The notes under the pieces: generated by a model | Database searches by the model: none | Told to the model about the DNA's origin: nothing | The model's input: the letters and a program-made list of their open reading frames with translations, nothing else | DNA from: Geothrix paludis | Lineage (GTDB): Bacteria > Acidobacteriota > Holophagae > Holophagales > Holophagaceae | Direction: 5' to 3' | Length of the DNA stretch: 64,000 nt | Assembly (NCBI RefSeq): GCF_022808815.1 | Contig: NZ_JAKZLC010000004.1 | Span: forward strand, 124,001-188,000 | Part shown: positions 25,391 through 35,144 of the stretch, in pieces | How the letters are laid out: every line of letters starts with the position of its first letter | Numbering within the stretch: the first letter of the stretch is position 1 | Made by a program: the position numbers and the translations under genes

Positions 25391-26932
25391 ATGTCCCTGC
25401 CCAGGAAACTCAAGGATCACGCCGCCCGCCAAGCCGAAGCCACGGAGCCCCACCCGGAGGCGGCCCGGAAGCAGGTTGCCCAGGGCAAGCTCCTGGCGCG
25501 GGAGCGCATCACGGCCATCCTCGATCCCGATTCCTTCCACGAGTACGACCTCTTCGTGGAGCACAAGTGCTCCGACTTCGGCATGGCGAAGAAGCAGCTG
25601 CCCGGGGACGGCGTCATCACCGGAACGGGCACCATCGCGGGCCACCCGGTGGCCATCTACGCCCAGGACTTCACCGTGGCCGGGGGCAGCCTGGGCCTGG
25701 CCCACGCCCGCAAGATCACCAAGATCATGGACCATGCCATCAAGCTGGGCATCCCGCTGATCGGCATCAACGATTCCGGCGGGGCCCGCATCCAGGAGGG
25801 GGTGAACTCCCTGGCGGGCTACGGCGAGATCTTCTACCGCAACACCCTGGCCTCGGGGGTCATCCCCCAGATCTCCATCATCCTGGGCCCCTGCGCGGGC
25901 GGGGCGGTGTATTCCCCGGCCCTCACGGACTTCGTCTTCGTGGTGGACAAGATCTCCAAGATGTTCATCACCGGGCCCGAGGTCATCAAGACCGTGCTGG
26001 GCGAGGAGATCTCCATGGAGGACCTGGGCGGCGCCCGAGTGCAGTCCGAGATCTCGGGCAACGCCCATTTCTATGCCGAAAGCGAGGCCACCTGCTTCGA
26101 GCAGGTGAAGCGCCTCGTCACCTTCATCCCCTGGAACAACCGCAAGAAGGCCGATCCCTTCAACACCAGCCCCTCCCGCACCGAGGAGGACCTCGAGCGC
26201 ATCATCCCCTCCGAGGCCCACCGGCCCTACGATGTGCGCGACGTCCTGCGGGCCGTCTGCGACGGCTCGGACTTCATGGAGGTCCAGGCCCTCTGGGCCG
26301 CCAACATCGTGGTGGGCTTCGCCCGCATGAACGGCCGCACCGTGGGCATGGTGGCCAACCAGCCCGCCGTGCTGGCCGGCGTCCTCGATGTGGACAGCTC
26401 GGACAAGGCCGCGCGGTTCATCCGCTTCTGCGACGCCTTCAACATCCCCCTGGTGACCTTCGTGGACCTGCCGGGCTACCTGCCGGGCGTGGATCAGGAA
26501 CATGCGGGCGTCATCCGCCACGGCGCCAAGCTGCTCTACGCCTACAGCGAGGCCACGGTTCCCAAGATCACGGTCATCCTGCGCAAGGCCTACGGCGGCG
26601 GCTACATCGCCATGTGCTCCCGCCACCTGGGCGCCGACTTCGTCTTCGCCTGGCCCTGCGCGGAGATCGCCGTCATGGGCCCCGAGGGCGCCGCCAACAT
26701 CATCTTCAAGGGCGAGATCGCTGCCGCCGCCGATCCCGAGGCCTTCCGGAAGCAGAAGGTCCAGGAATACACCGAGAAGTTCGCCAGCCCCTACGTCGCC
26801 GCGGCCAATGGCCACGTGGATGCGGTCATCGCCCCCCGGCAGACCCGCGACTTCCTGCTCCACGCGCTGGAGATCTCCGAGCAGAAGGCCGAGCCCCGGC
26901 CCGCCCGGAAGCACGGCGTGCCGCCCTTCTGA
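25391..26932 (+). CDS. Acyl-CoA carboxylase carboxyltransferase subunit (propionyl/methylmalonyl-CoA type)
   Basis: 513 residues in the crotonase-like carboxyltransferase fold, with both halves present. N-half landmarks are GINDSGGARIQEGVNSLAGY and GPCAGGAVYSPALTDF; C-half landmarks are FVDLPGYLPGVDQEHAGVIR and LRKAYGGGYIAMCSR. The family transfers carboxyl groups between biotin and propionyl- or acetyl-CoA, or serves as the alpha subunit of methylmalonyl-CoA decarboxylase. The next gene is a biotin carrier, but no biotin carboxylase is nearby. That gap leaves the decarboxylase reading open. Start chosen at 25391 (AAGGA upstream) rather than 25322. Confidence 0.93.
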   Translation: MSLPRKLKDHAARQAEATEPHPEAARKQVAQGKLLARERITAILDPDSFHEYDLFVEHKCSDFGMAKKQLPGDGVITGTGTIAGHPVAIYAQDFTVAGGSLGLAHARKITKIMDHAIKLGIPLIGINDSGGARIQEGVNSLAGYGEIFYRNTLASGVIPQISIILGPCAGGAVYSPALTDFVFVVDKISKMFITGPEVIKTVLGEEISMEDLGGARVQSEISGNAHFYAESEATCFEQVKRLVTFIPWNNRKKADPFNTSPSRTEEDLERIIPSEAHRPYDVRDVLRAVCDGSDFMEVQALWAANIVVGFARMNGRTVGMVANQPAVLAGVLDVDSSDKAARFIRFCDAFNIPLVTFVDLPGYLPGVDQEHAGVIRHGAKLLYAYSEATVPKITVILRKAYGGGYIAMCSRHLGADFVFAWPCAEIAVMGPEGAANIIFKGEIAAAADPEAFRKQKVQEYTEKFASPYVAAANGHVDAVIAPRQTRDFLLHALEISEQKAEPRPARKHGVPPF

Positions 26933-26969
26933 TGCGGCGCTCCGACCTCCCATCGATCCGCGAGGCATC

Positions 26970-27317
26970 ATGACCCACTCAGCGACCCACCCAGCGCCCC
27001 ATCCATCCAAGCCGGTCCGGCAGTCCATCGCCCTCGACGGCACCGTGTACGAAACCACCCTCACGAGGAAGTACGCTCAGCGGAAGCCCTTCGTGCCAAA
27101 GGATCCCAGCCGGCTGACAGCCATCATCCCGGGCCTCATCCTCGACCTCCTCGTGAAGCCCGGCGACCCGGTGCGCAGCGGCCAGAGCCTGCTGGTGCTC
27201 GAAGCCATGAAGATGCAGAACCACATCGCCGCCCACGACGCGGGGACCATCAAGGCCATCCACGTGGCCCCGGGCGACACGGTTGCCAAGGGACAGCTGC
27301 TGCTGGAATTCCAGTAG
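26970..27317 (+). CDS. Biotin carboxyl carrier protein
   Basis: 115 residues. The biotinyl domain fills the C-terminal 70, with the biotinylation site EAMKMQN. The N-terminal 45 residues (His/Pro-rich, then TRKYAQRKPFVPKDP) form a linker. It lies 37 bp after the carboxyltransferase gene and should swing the carboxyl group for it. Confidence 0.93.
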   Translation: MTHSATHPAPHPSKPVRQSIALDGTVYETTLTRKYAQRKPFVPKDPSRLTAIIPGLILDLLVKPGDPVRSGQSLLVLEAMKMQNHIAAHDAGTIKAIHVAPGDTVAKGQLLLEFQ

Positions 27318-27346
27318 GCGGCCCCGGAGCGCGGCTGTCGGCCGGC

Positions 27347-27374
27347 TTGCGGAATATACACAAACTTGTATACT
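27347..27374 (+). promoter_or_regulatory. Promoter with palindromic operator before the deacetylase gene
   Basis: TTGCGG (27347-27352), a 16-bp spacer and TATACT (27369-27374) make a good sigma-70-like promoter. TATACA (27355-27360) and TGTATA (27367-27372) form perfect inverted arms around CAAACT, overlapping spacer and -10, a typical repressor position. Confidence 0.6.
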
Positions 27375-27396
27375 TCGAGCCTTCCCCGAGGTTCCC

Positions 27397-28332
27397 ATGC
27401 GCCCCTCCTGCTCCTTCCGCGTCTTTGGCCTGGCCTTGGCCCTGACGCCTGCGGCCATGGCCCAGACCGTGGCCTTCACGTTCGACGACGGTCCCAAGCT
27501 GGAAGCCACGCCCCGCCTGAACCCTGCCCAGCGCAACGCGGCGCTGCTCGCGGCCCTGAAACAGCACCAGGTGCAGGCGACCCTCTTCGTGACCCTGGGC
27601 AACGGGGCGGACCGGCCCGAGGGCTTGGCCCTGGCTCGGGCCTGGGGCGAGGCGGGCCACCTGATCGGCAACCACACCGTCACCCACCTGGATCTCGACG
27701 CCGCCGCCACCACCCTGGCCAGCTACGAAGGCGAAATCCAGGCCTGCGACCAGGTGATCCGGACCCTGCCGGGCTACCGTCCATGGTTCCGCTTCACCTT
27801 TCTCCGGGAAGGCAACACGCCCGAGAAGCGGGACGGCCTGCGGACCTTCCTCCAGGCCACCGGCTACCGCAATGCCTACGTGAGCCTCGACACCTCCGAC
27901 TGGCGCCTGGATGAGGCCATGCGCAAGCAGCTGGCCCGGCACCCCGACGCGGACCTCGCCCCCTTCCGGACCGCGTACCTGGCCCACCTGCGGCAGCGGT
28001 CCGAAGCCTACCGCGACCTCTCGCGGAAGCTGTTCGGCCGGGACATCCCCCAGGTGATGCTGCTGCACCACAACCTGATCAACGCCCTCTTCCTGGGAGA
28101 CGCCCTGCAACAGTTCAAGGCCATGGGCTGGACCTTCGTGTCCCCCGAGACCGCCTTTCAGGATTTCATCTACACCCTGACGCCCCAGCGCCCGGCCCCC
28201 GGCCAGAGCCTGCTGCTCTCGGCCGCCCGCAGCCTGGGCTACCGGCCCGAGGGCTGGGAGCGGTTGGTGGACGACGGCGAGGCCGACATCCAGGCCCTGG
28301 TGAAGCAGGGTGTGCTGCCCGCCGCGCCTTGA
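27397..28332 (+). CDS. Polysaccharide deacetylase (secreted)
   Basis: 311 residues with a signal peptide (cleavage likely after AAMAQ, about residue 23). The NodB-homology motifs are TFDDGP (Asp30, Asp31) and the zinc-binding NHTVTH (His93, His97). It should remove N-acetyl groups from a cell-wall or surface polysaccharide in the periplasm. A His pair near LLHHNL in the second half fits the last catalytic motif. The promoter-operator upstream suggests its own control. Confidence 0.9.
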   Translation: MRPSCSFRVFGLALALTPAAMAQTVAFTFDDGPKLEATPRLNPAQRNAALLAALKQHQVQATLFVTLGNGADRPEGLALARAWGEAGHLIGNHTVTHLDLDAAATTLASYEGEIQACDQVIRTLPGYRPWFRFTFLREGNTPEKRDGLRTFLQATGYRNAYVSLDTSDWRLDEAMRKQLARHPDADLAPFRTAYLAHLRQRSEAYRDLSRKLFGRDIPQVMLLHHNLINALFLGDALQQFKAMGWTFVSPETAFQDFIYTLTPQRPAPGQSLLLSAARSLGYRPEGWERLVDDGEADIQALVKQGVLPAAP

Positions 28333-28459
28333 TCGCCCGCGGGGTGACTCCGGCCTTCGGGACTTACACAGTGTCAATGCCCCTGGGCTTGTGACGCCGA
28401 TTTCTTGTGGATTTCTCGGCCCCCTGGTTACCCTTCGTCCTTACCAATTGGAGGCTCCC

Positions 28460-29452
28460 ATGGCCGTCAACCTCAAGGGACGCAGCTTTCTCACGCTGAT
28501 GGACTTCACCCCCTTGGAGGTGCGCTACCTCCTCGACCTCTCGCGGGACCTGAAGGCCAAGAAGCGCATGGGCCTCCATGGCGAGGCGCTGAAGGGCAAG
28601 AACATCGTGCTGCTCTTCGAGAAGACCAGCACCCGCACCCGCTGCGCCTTCGAGGTCGGCGCGCTCGAGGAAGGCGCCCACGTCACCTTCCTGGACAGCG
28701 CCAGCTCCCAGGTGGGCAAGAAGGAATCCATCGAGGACAGCGCCAAGGTGCTGGGCCGCTTCTACGACGGCATCGAGTACCGCGGCTACAAGCAGGAAGT
28801 CGTGGAGGCCCTGGCCAAGCACAGCGGCGTGCCCGTGTGGAACGGCCTGACCGACACGGACCACCCCACCCAGATCCTGGCGGACTTCCTCACCATCGAG
28901 GAGCACGTGGCCAAGCCTCTGAACAAGGTGAAGCTGGTGTTTTGCGGCGACATCCGCAACAACATGAGCTACGCCCTGATGTACGGCGCCGCCAAGACCG
29001 GCATGCACATGGTGGCCCTGGGGCCGAAGGACCTCGCCCCCGATCCCGCCGTGCTGGCCGCCGCCCGCAAGGCCGCCGAGGAGACCGGCGCCACCATCGA
29101 AGTCACCGATGACGTCACCGCCGCCGTCAAGGGCGCCGATGTGCTCTACACCGATGTCTGGGCCAGCATGGGCGAGGAGGACCAGATCCCCCAGCGCGTG
29201 AAGCTCCTCACGCCCTTCAAGGTCACGATGGAGATGGTGCAGAAGACCGGTAACCCGGACGTGAAGTTCCTTCACTGCCTGCCCGCCTTCCACGACTTCG
29301 AGACCAAGCTGGCCAAGGAGCAGAAGGCCCTGGGCCACGACATCCGCGAGGTGACCGACGAGGTCTTCCGGTCCCGCCACAGCGTCGTCTTCGACGAAGC
29401 CGAGAACCGCATGCACACCATCAAGGCCGTCATGGTGGCGACCATCGGGTAG
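28460..29452 (+). CDS. argF: Ornithine carbamoyltransferase
   Basis: 330 residues. Carbamoyl-phosphate binding motif STRTR (57-61), HPTQ in [10 protein letters not shown], and the ornithine-side HCLPAF motif are all present. It makes citrulline from ornithine and carbamoyl phosphate. The N-terminus ([20 protein letters not shown]) is close to the ArgF/ArgI/ArcB group, so a catabolic role cannot be excluded, but no arginine deiminase or carbamate kinase gene is near. GGAGG precedes the ATG. A long palindromic repeat follows the stop. Confidence 0.94.
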   Translation: MAVNLKGRSFLTLMDFTPLEVRYLLDLSRDLKAKKRMGLHGEALKGKNIVLLFEKTSTRTRCAFEVGALEEGAHVTFLDSASSQVGKKESIEDSAKVLGRFYDGIEYRGYKQEVVEALAKHSGVPVWNGLTDTDHPTQILADFLTIEEHVAKPLNKVKLVFCGDIRNNMSYALMYGAAKTGMHMVALGPKDLAPDPAVLAAARKAAEETGATIEVTDDVTAAVKGADVLYTDVWASMGEEDQIPQRVKLLTPFKVTMEMVQKTGNPDVKFLHCLPAFHDFETKLAKEQKALGHDIREVTDEVFRSRHSVVFDEAENRMHTIKAVMVATIG

Positions 29453-29480
29453 GGGACGGCCCAGCCCCATCCGTTGCTTC

Positions 29481-29543
29481 ACCGCAGAGAACGCAGAGAG
29501 CGCAGAGGATGTTTTTCTCCGCGTTCTCTGCGTTCTCTGCGGT
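29481..29543. repeat. Long hairpin repeat (CGCAGAGA type)
   Basis: Two 27-bp arms (29481-29507 and 29517-29543) pair with two mismatches around a T-rich loop. Each arm consists of about three tandem copies of a 9-bp unit like CGCAGAGAA. It lies between the carbamoyltransferase gene and a secreted-protein gene. It could terminate transcription in either direction, but its internal periodicity places it with the other long hairpins of this window. Confidence 0.85.
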
Positions 29544-29612
29544 TGGCGTTTGCAGGTGTTGCCACGGATCACCCGGTGCTATGGTGGGACCACCCATTCC
29601 ACGGAGGTCCCC

Positions 29613-30110
29613 ATGCGCGCAGCCCGGCTGTTCATCGTCCCTGTACTCGCGGCCCTGTCCCTGGCGGCCCAAGAGCCTTCCCTCTCCGGCGCCTGGACCC
29701 AGACCAAGGCCGATGACATCGCCGCCGCCATCGACGCCACCGTGAAGGAGATGGCCTTCTACAAGCGGCCCATCGCCCGCGGGCGGCTCAGGAAGCTGAA
29801 CCCCGCCTATCGGAAGGTCACCATCACCATCACCGACAAGGGGGTGGCCGTGAAACTGGACGACCGGGCCCCCATCCTCATGCCCGCCGGCGGCAAGGCC
29901 GCGCCCTGGACCCGCGAGGACGGCGAGAAGTTCATGGTGGCCGCCCAGGTGGGCAAGGACCAGCTCGTCCAGACCTTCAAGAATGAGGACGGCGAGCGCA
30001 CCAACCTCTTCAAGTTGAGCCCCGACGGCAAGGCGCTGACCCTCACCGCCACGGTGAAGAGCCCCCAGCTGCCGAAGCCGCTGACGTACTCGATCAGCTT
30101 CGGGCGATAA
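29613..30110 (+). CDS. Secreted hypothetical protein, lipocalin-like
   Basis: 165 residues with a signal peptide (VPVLAALSLAAQ). The mature start SLSGAWTQTKADD, followed by alternating strands and late strands such as FKLSPDGKALTLTATV, suggests a small lipocalin-like beta-barrel. No catalytic motif is visible. Probably periplasmic; function unknown. GGAGG lies 5 bp before the ATG. Confidence 0.75.
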   Translation: MRAARLFIVPVLAALSLAAQEPSLSGAWTQTKADDIAAAIDATVKEMAFYKRPIARGRLRKLNPAYRKVTITITDKGVAVKLDDRAPILMPAGGKAAPWTREDGEKFMVAAQVGKDQLVQTFKNEDGERTNLFKLSPDGKALTLTATVKSPQLPKPLTYSISFGR

Positions 30111-30221
30111 ACATCGGTGAGTTTCGGCTAATCCATTGTTAGGGCTCCTCCGAGGATGCCGATCAACCAAATGCACGAAGAATTCTGGAAGCGAACCTGA
30201 GAACGCCCATCAGGAGTGACC

Positions 30222-30659
30222 ATGAAACGAAGTATTTCGTATGCCGTAATCTTCGTCGGACTCTTCTTGGGTTGCGCGACTACGCCCGTTGCAGTTCCGA
30301 ATGCTCGGCCGATCGAGGCAAATCGAATCTTGGAATTCAAGGCACCCACAGAAGAGCGATCAGCTCATATCGTAGTGATTCGAGACGAAGGATTCGGCGG
30401 CAGTGGTTGCTTCTATGCAGTCCATATAAATGGGGTACTTGCTGCCCGAATGGCGGTAGCGGAGCGTGTGGATCTTTTCGTGCCTCCGGGAGAAATTCTG
30501 TTCCGAGTCGGCAGAGATCCGTTAGGTCGCGGCCTTTGTGCGGTCGGCAGCGATAATTGGACACAGCGAGAATCGGTACTAAAGGCTGGTGAAACCAAGT
30601 TCTACCGGCTATCCATTGATGCAAATGGGAAATGCGATATTTTCAGAACAGACCAATAA
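30222..30659 (+). CDS. Small lipoprotein in lower-G+C DNA
   Basis: 145 residues with a lipobox (LFLGCATTP), so probably anchored in the envelope. The mature part has strand-rich segments (HIVVIRDEGFGGSGCFYAVH, ERVDLFVPPGEILFRVG) like small beta-sandwich lipoproteins of the DUF2846 kind, though I cannot confirm the family. AGGAG precedes the ATG at 30222. Codon use is visibly less G+C-rich than in neighbours, with many A/T third positions, suggesting recent acquisition. Confidence 0.75.
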   Translation: MKRSISYAVIFVGLFLGCATTPVAVPNARPIEANRILEFKAPTEERSAHIVVIRDEGFGGSGCFYAVHINGVLAARMAVAERVDLFVPPGEILFRVGRDPLGRGLCAVGSDNWTQRESVLKAGETKFYRLSIDANGKCDIFRTDQ

Positions 30660-30960
30660 ACCCTTTCTTCGCCTTAAGCTCGCCTAGCCTTCCGCTCCGC
30701 TCGGGCCCGGTCAGCATTGCGTTCCGCTCTCCCAACTTTTCGCTTCCTCGATTCCGTTCAGCGCATCAGTACGGGCGGGTTGGATTCGCTTCATTCGTCA
30801 ACCATGCGATCACCTCGTCATCGTGATGGCACTCAATTCTCCTTTGCCGGCGCCGTGAATAGCTCCAGGTCACCCGAGCCACCAACCCATCCTATTTCAG
30901 GCGGTAGAATCCCACCTGGCAGGTCAGTTCAGGGACTCAACAGTTCTGGGAGGCAGTCCC
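30660..30960. other. Gene-free lower-G+C spacer
   Basis: About 300 bp between two small lipoprotein genes. Composition resembles the preceding atypical gene rather than the G+C-rich surroundings. Short open frames exist but none has a ribosome-binding site or protein-like composition. I see no transposase, clear terminal repeats or tRNA-like sequence. It may be the right half of an acquired segment beginning near 30120. Confidence 0.5.
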
Positions 30961-31374
30961 ATGAAGCACCCTGTACAGTTCCTCGCACTCTCCATGGCCG
31001 TGTTTCTGGCCTCGTGTCATCCGTCACCTGTCTCTCAACCATTCCCCAGCGACGCGAACGCCAAGATCGTCCTTGATTTCCTTAACGCCTACGGCCGCCG
31101 GGATCTCGATGGGATGATGCGGTGCCTGACCGAGGACGCCGTCTTCCAGGGGTCCGGCGGGACCCTTGCGAAGCCGCAGATCCGGGCCTTCTTCCAGAAC
31201 ACCTTCCGCAAGCACCCCGGCCTCCGCGTGGAGGTCGGGACGCTGACGGTGGTCCAGGGCACGATCCAGGCCCGGGTCAAGGTCCAGACCGACGCCATCT
31301 GGTCTGACACCTGGATCTTCGAGATGCGGGACCACAGGATCCACGCCTATTCGCTCGCCTCGGGGAAGCGCTAG
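30961..31374 (+). CDS. Lipoprotein with SnoaL/NTF2-like domain
   Basis: 137 residues. The signal sequence ends in FLASC (lipobox). The mature domain fits a SnoaL-like or NTF2-like cone fold: VLDFLNAYGRRDLDGMMRCL, then EDAVFQGSGG and a final strand (DTWIFEMRDHRIHAYSL). Family members are diverse, so no reaction is assigned. GGGAGG precedes the ATG, and normal high G+C resumes here. Confidence 0.8.
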   Translation: MKHPVQFLALSMAVFLASCHPSPVSQPFPSDANAKIVLDFLNAYGRRDLDGMMRCLTEDAVFQGSGGTLAKPQIRAFFQNTFRKHPGLRVEVGTLTVVQGTIQARVKVQTDAIWSDTWIFEMRDHRIHAYSLASGKR

Positions 31375-31420
31375 GCCGGCGCGGCCGGGCAGAGTCCAAG
31401 CCGGAGGCCGAAGGGGGTCC

Positions 31421-32877
31421 ATGGACGCGATGACCGAGGGGGACCGGGAACTCCGGGAGCGCCGCTGGGCCCTCCTGGCCCTCACGAGCGTGGGGGCCTT
31501 CATGACACCCCTGGACGGCTCCATCGTGTCGGTGGCGCTCCCCCGGATGGGCCCTCTGCTGAACCTCAGCTTCGCGGCCTCGCTGTGGGTGCAGGCCGCC
31601 TATCTGCTCACCATCGCCGTGCTGCTCATCCCGGTGGGACGCCTGGCGGACCAGCGCGGCCGCGTGCCCTTCTACCTGGCCGGCACGGTCTGCTTCACCC
31701 TGGGCTCGCTCATGGCCGCCCTCAGCCGCAACGACGCGGCGCTGATCCTCGCGAGGATCGTCCAGGGCGCGGGAGGCGCCCTCCTGTCGGCCACCTCCGC
31801 GGCCATCGTCACCGCGGCGTTCCCCCCCGAGGAGCGCGGCCGCGCCCTGGGCCTCAACGTGATGGCCGTCTACCTCGGCCTCAGCGTGGGGCCGCCCCTC
31901 GGCGGCTTCCTCGTGGATCGCTTCGGCTGGCCTTGGATCTTCCTGGTGAACCTGCCCATCGGCGCCGTGGTCTTCCTGTGGGGCTGGCGCCTCCTGCCGC
32001 GGGGCGCCGTCCATCCCCCGCATCACGCCGCAGCGCCGCTGGATGTGGCGGGGGCGGCCCTGCTGGCCGTGGCCCTGGCCGGGCTGCTGGTGCCGCTCAC
32101 CTTCGCGGCGGAATGGGGCTGGCACGGCCTCCGCACCTGGGGCCTGTGGGCCTCGCGCTGCTGGCCATGGCCGCCTTCATCCGCCGGGAGCAGGGGGCTC
32201 CGACCCCCTTGGTGGACCTGGGTCTCCTGCGGCGGAACCGGCTCTTCGCGGCGGCCAACCTCGCCGCGCTGCTCAACTACATGGCCCTCTACGCCATCGC
32301 CATCCTCACCGCCGTCGAGCTGCAACTGGTGCAGGGACGCTCCGCCCGGTCGGCGGGCTGGATCATGCTGGGGCAGCCCCTCATGCAGGCCGTCCTGAGC
32401 CCCGTGGCCGGGCGTCTCAGCGACCGCTTCGGCTCCCGGCTCCTGAGCACCCTGGGCATGCTGCTCACGGCCCTGGGCATGGGTCTGCTCGCCCTCCTGG
32501 GGCGGCGCCCGGAGGTCTTCCCCATCGTCGCGGCCCTGGCCGTGGTGGGTGTGGGGCTGGCGGCCTTCAGCGCGCCGAACACCAGCGCCATCATGGGCAG
32601 CGTGGGCCGGGACCAGCTGGGCATGGCCAGCGCCTTCGTGAGCACCATGCGGGTGACGGGGCAGGCCCTCAGCGTCGCCATCCTCGGCGGCATCGCCGCC
32701 AGCCACCTGGGCCCCGGCGGTTGGCGGCTGCTGCTGCGCGCGGGCGGATCCCCGGAGGCGGCGGCCGCCTTCGCCTCGGGCTATGCCGCGGCCATGGCCA
32801 CGGGAGCGGGGCTGGCGCTCCTGGGGGCCTGGGCCTCCCTGGTCCGCGGACCGCACGCCGGAACCCGGGGGGCCTGA
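31421..32877 (+). pseudogene. DHA2-type MFS exporter broken by a frameshift
   Basis: The first part reads as an EmrB/QacA-type exporter (LDGSIVSVALP, GRLADQRGRVPFYLAG, RIVQGAGGALLSATSAAIV). Near 32141-32150 the reading frame shifts by one base: after GLRTWGL the protein continues as VGLALLAMAAFIRRE only in the next frame. Inserting one G in GGCCTGTGGG would restore an exporter of about 485 residues ending at 32877. Both halves keep exporter-like sequence, so the lesion is recent or a sequencing error. Left as read, the first frame ends at 32398 with aberrant residues. Confidence 0.85.
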
Positions 32878-32893
32878 ATCCAGGCGGCAGGGC

Positions 32894-34240
32894 TCACTTG
32901 GTCAGCGTGACCGCGTCCAGCTCCCGTCCTTCCGCGTCGAGCTGCCGCAGCTTCAGCCGGCGGCCATCCACGCCCAGCACCGTGAAGGAATGTCGGTCGG
33001 AGACGAAGGCGCGGGTCCAGGGCTGCCAGCTGGTTCGGACATCTGTCTGCCAGCGATCGTAGAGCTCGGCCCCGCCGGCGCCGGTGACGATGTGGATGAC
33101 GCCCTTGGCCCGAGTGATCGTCGTCCCGTCGAAGGCCTCGTCGACGATGAAGGTGCCCTCCACTGGTTTTCCCCGGGGTCCCAACTTCGTGGGCATGAAG
33201 CGGAGGGGGGCCGTGCGCTGGTAGTTGTGGACGTGGCCGGCCAGCACCAGGTCCACGCCGTATTTCTCGAGGAGGGGGCTGATGGGGCGCATCCACTGGT
33301 CATCCATGTGGCTGCGGGAGCTCTGGAACAGGGGGTGGTGGAGCGCCACGATCCGCCAGGTGGCATGCTGCGCGGCTTTCAGGTCCTCCTCGAGCCACGC
33401 CTTCATCCCGGGGGCCATCCAGTCCACGTAGGCGTTGGAATCCAGGACCGTCCAGTGGACCTTGCCGTAGTCGAAGCTGTAGCTGGCCATGCGGGGAAAG
33501 GCCGGGCCCGCGGCGGCCACCACCGCGTCATGCACGCCTCTGACCGCCGGCGCCGCACCGGGCTCTCCGGCCTTGAGGCCGGGGCCATTCAGCGGCAGGG
33601 ACCAGTAGGCGAAGTAGGCCAGGGTGTCGGGCCAGCGCTGGAGGTCCCAGGGCACGTCGTGGTTGCCCGGCACGCCCAGGAAGGGCACTCGGCGCATCAG
33701 CGGCACCGCCTCGCTGTTGTAGACCGGGAAGAAGTGGGCACGGTATTCCGAGGCCCGCCCTCGGCCGTAGACCAGGTCGCCGGTGAGGAAGACCGCGTCG
33801 GGATTCTGGGCCGCCACGGCCTGCGCGAGGGCCCCCTGTTCCCTAGACCCGTCCGCCGCATCCCCGAACACCACCACCCGATGGGCGCCCGGCTTGCGCA
33901 CCTGCGCCTGAGCCTCGAACACCACCGCGCCATCCCGCTTCACCCGGTAGGGCACGCGGGCCCCCGGTGGCAGGTCCCTCAGGGTGGCCTGGTAGATGCG
34001 ATGGGCCGGCAGGGGCGGCGCGCCCAGCCGCCGGAAGGCGGGCACCTGGGGCTTCCAGCGGCCGCCAACCTTCACCTCCACGCGCCAGGCGGCGTCGCGG
34101 TCCTCCGTCTGCCACAGCAGGTCCAGCCGGTCCGCGGCGGCCGCCTTCGGGGCATCGCCCAGCTGCAGGTAGGGCTGCACCAGGAAGGCCCCCTGGGCCC
34201 GGAGGAGCGAGGCGAGCAGGAGGAGGACCGGGAGGCGCAT
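32894..34240 (-). CDS. Secreted metallophosphatase, purple acid phosphatase-like
   Basis: 448 residues with a signal peptide (LPVLLLLASLLRAQG). An N-terminal fibronectin-like domain (about 20-115) precedes the calcineurin-like phosphoesterase core, with metal motifs GDAADG, GDLVYG, GNHD, LHHPL and GHVHNYQRT in order. This layout is that of bacterial purple acid phosphatases. It acts outside the cytoplasm, likely on phosphate esters. It converges on the exporter remnant. Confidence 0.9.
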   Translation of the reverse strand: MRLPVLLLLASLLRAQGAFLVQPYLQLGDAPKAAAADRLDLLWQTEDRDAAWRVEVKVGGRWKPQVPAFRRLGAPPLPAHRIYQATLRDLPPGARVPYRVKRDGAVVFEAQAQVRKPGAHRVVVFGDAADGSREQGALAQAVAAQNPDAVFLTGDLVYGRGRASEYRAHFFPVYNSEAVPLMRRVPFLGVPGNHDVPWDLQRWPDTLAYFAYWSLPLNGPGLKAGEPGAAPAVRGVHDAVVAAAGPAFPRMASYSFDYGKVHWTVLDSNAYVDWMAPGMKAWLEEDLKAAQHATWRIVALHHPLFQSSRSHMDDQWMRPISPLLEKYGVDLVLAGHVHNYQRTAPLRFMPTKLGPRGKPVEGTFIVDEAFDGTTITRAKGVIHIVTGAGGAELYDRWQTDVRTSWQPWTRAFVSDRHSFTVLGVDGRRLKLRQLDAEGRELDAVTLTK

Positions 34241-34363
34241 CCTCCCAGGGTAGGAGGTCCCGGGAGAAGGCTCCAGGCGATCCGGGCCTTGCCTGCGCCC
34301 GGGAAGGCCTTATGTTCCAAACGCCGGCCGTCCTCGCCTGGCTGTCCCGCCACTGGAGGTCGT

Positions 34364-35113
34364 ATGCCCAAGCCCCTGGCGTCCCTCGTCCCGAGCATCG
34401 AGAAGCGGGAATGCACGTGGACCGAGCTGCAGGAGCGGCTCGCGCGCTCCCATCAGAGGCGGATCCTGCCCACCATCACCATCTCCAGGGAGTTCGGCTG
34501 CCAGGGCTACCCTCTGGCCCTCCACCTGAAGACCCTCCTCGACGAGGTGACGGGCCTGCCCTGGACCATCTTCGACAAGGCGCTGGTGGATCAGGTGGCC
34601 TCCGACGAAAAGCTCTCCCGGGAGCTCCTAGCCCACCTCGGGAACGAGAGCCATGCCCAGGACGTCCTCCGGACCCACTTCGGCTTCCTCACCCACGACG
34701 ACGCCTACGCCAAGGTGGTGCAGCACCTGGTCCCCATCGCCATGGCCGGAGGCGCCATCATCGTCGGCCGGGGCGGGGCCGTCGTCTGCCAGGACCTGAA
34801 GAACTGCTTCCATTTCCGCCTGGTGGGCAGTTTCGATTTCCGCGTCCGGTCCATCGCGCGGCGCCTCGAGATGCCCATGGAGGACGCCGAGGAGGTGGTC
34901 CGGATCCAGTCCAAGCTCCGGGAGAAGTTCATCAGCGAATGCCTGCACACGGACATCACCTCCTTCCACTGGTACGACGCCGTCTTCAACAACGGACGGC
35001 AGCGGGTGGAAAGCATCGCCCAGGCCTGCCTCCGCCTCGTCGAGTGCGGCTGGCCCGACCTGAAGGGCGGCTACAAGGCCGGCCCCGCCCACCCGACCCT
35101 GGTCGGCTCCTGA
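34364..35113 (+). CDS. Cytidylate kinase-like protein
   Basis: 249 residues. The kinase-like fold is indicated by ITISREFGCQGYPLALHL, where a P-loop would lie, and GGAIIVGRGGAVV in the middle, as in the cytidylate kinase-like family (PF13189). Lengths and motifs differ from true Cmk, and the substrate of this family is unproven. GGAGG precedes the ATG. A strong bidirectional hairpin lies after the stop. Confidence 0.85.
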   Translation: MPKPLASLVPSIEKRECTWTELQERLARSHQRRILPTITISREFGCQGYPLALHLKTLLDEVTGLPWTIFDKALVDQVASDEKLSRELLAHLGNESHAQDVLRTHFGFLTHDDAYAKVVQHLVPIAMAGGAIIVGRGGAVVCQDLKNCFHFRLVGSFDFRVRSIARRLEMPMEDAEEVVRIQSKLREKFISECLHTDITSFHWYDAVFNNGRQRVESIAQACLRLVECGWPDLKGGYKAGPAHPTLVGS

Positions 35114-35144
35114 ACCCGCGGAAGCGGCTCTCCCCCGAAAATGG

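Noticed and set aside
29481-29543. CRISPR array because of short tandem units
   Set aside because: Units are about 9 bp without spacers, arranged as inverted arms of one hairpin; no cas gene is present.
30110-30180. Possible integron attC site near GTTAGGG
   Set aside because: The last base does not fit GTTRRRY, no matching RYYYAAC partner at proper distance was found, and no integrase is present.
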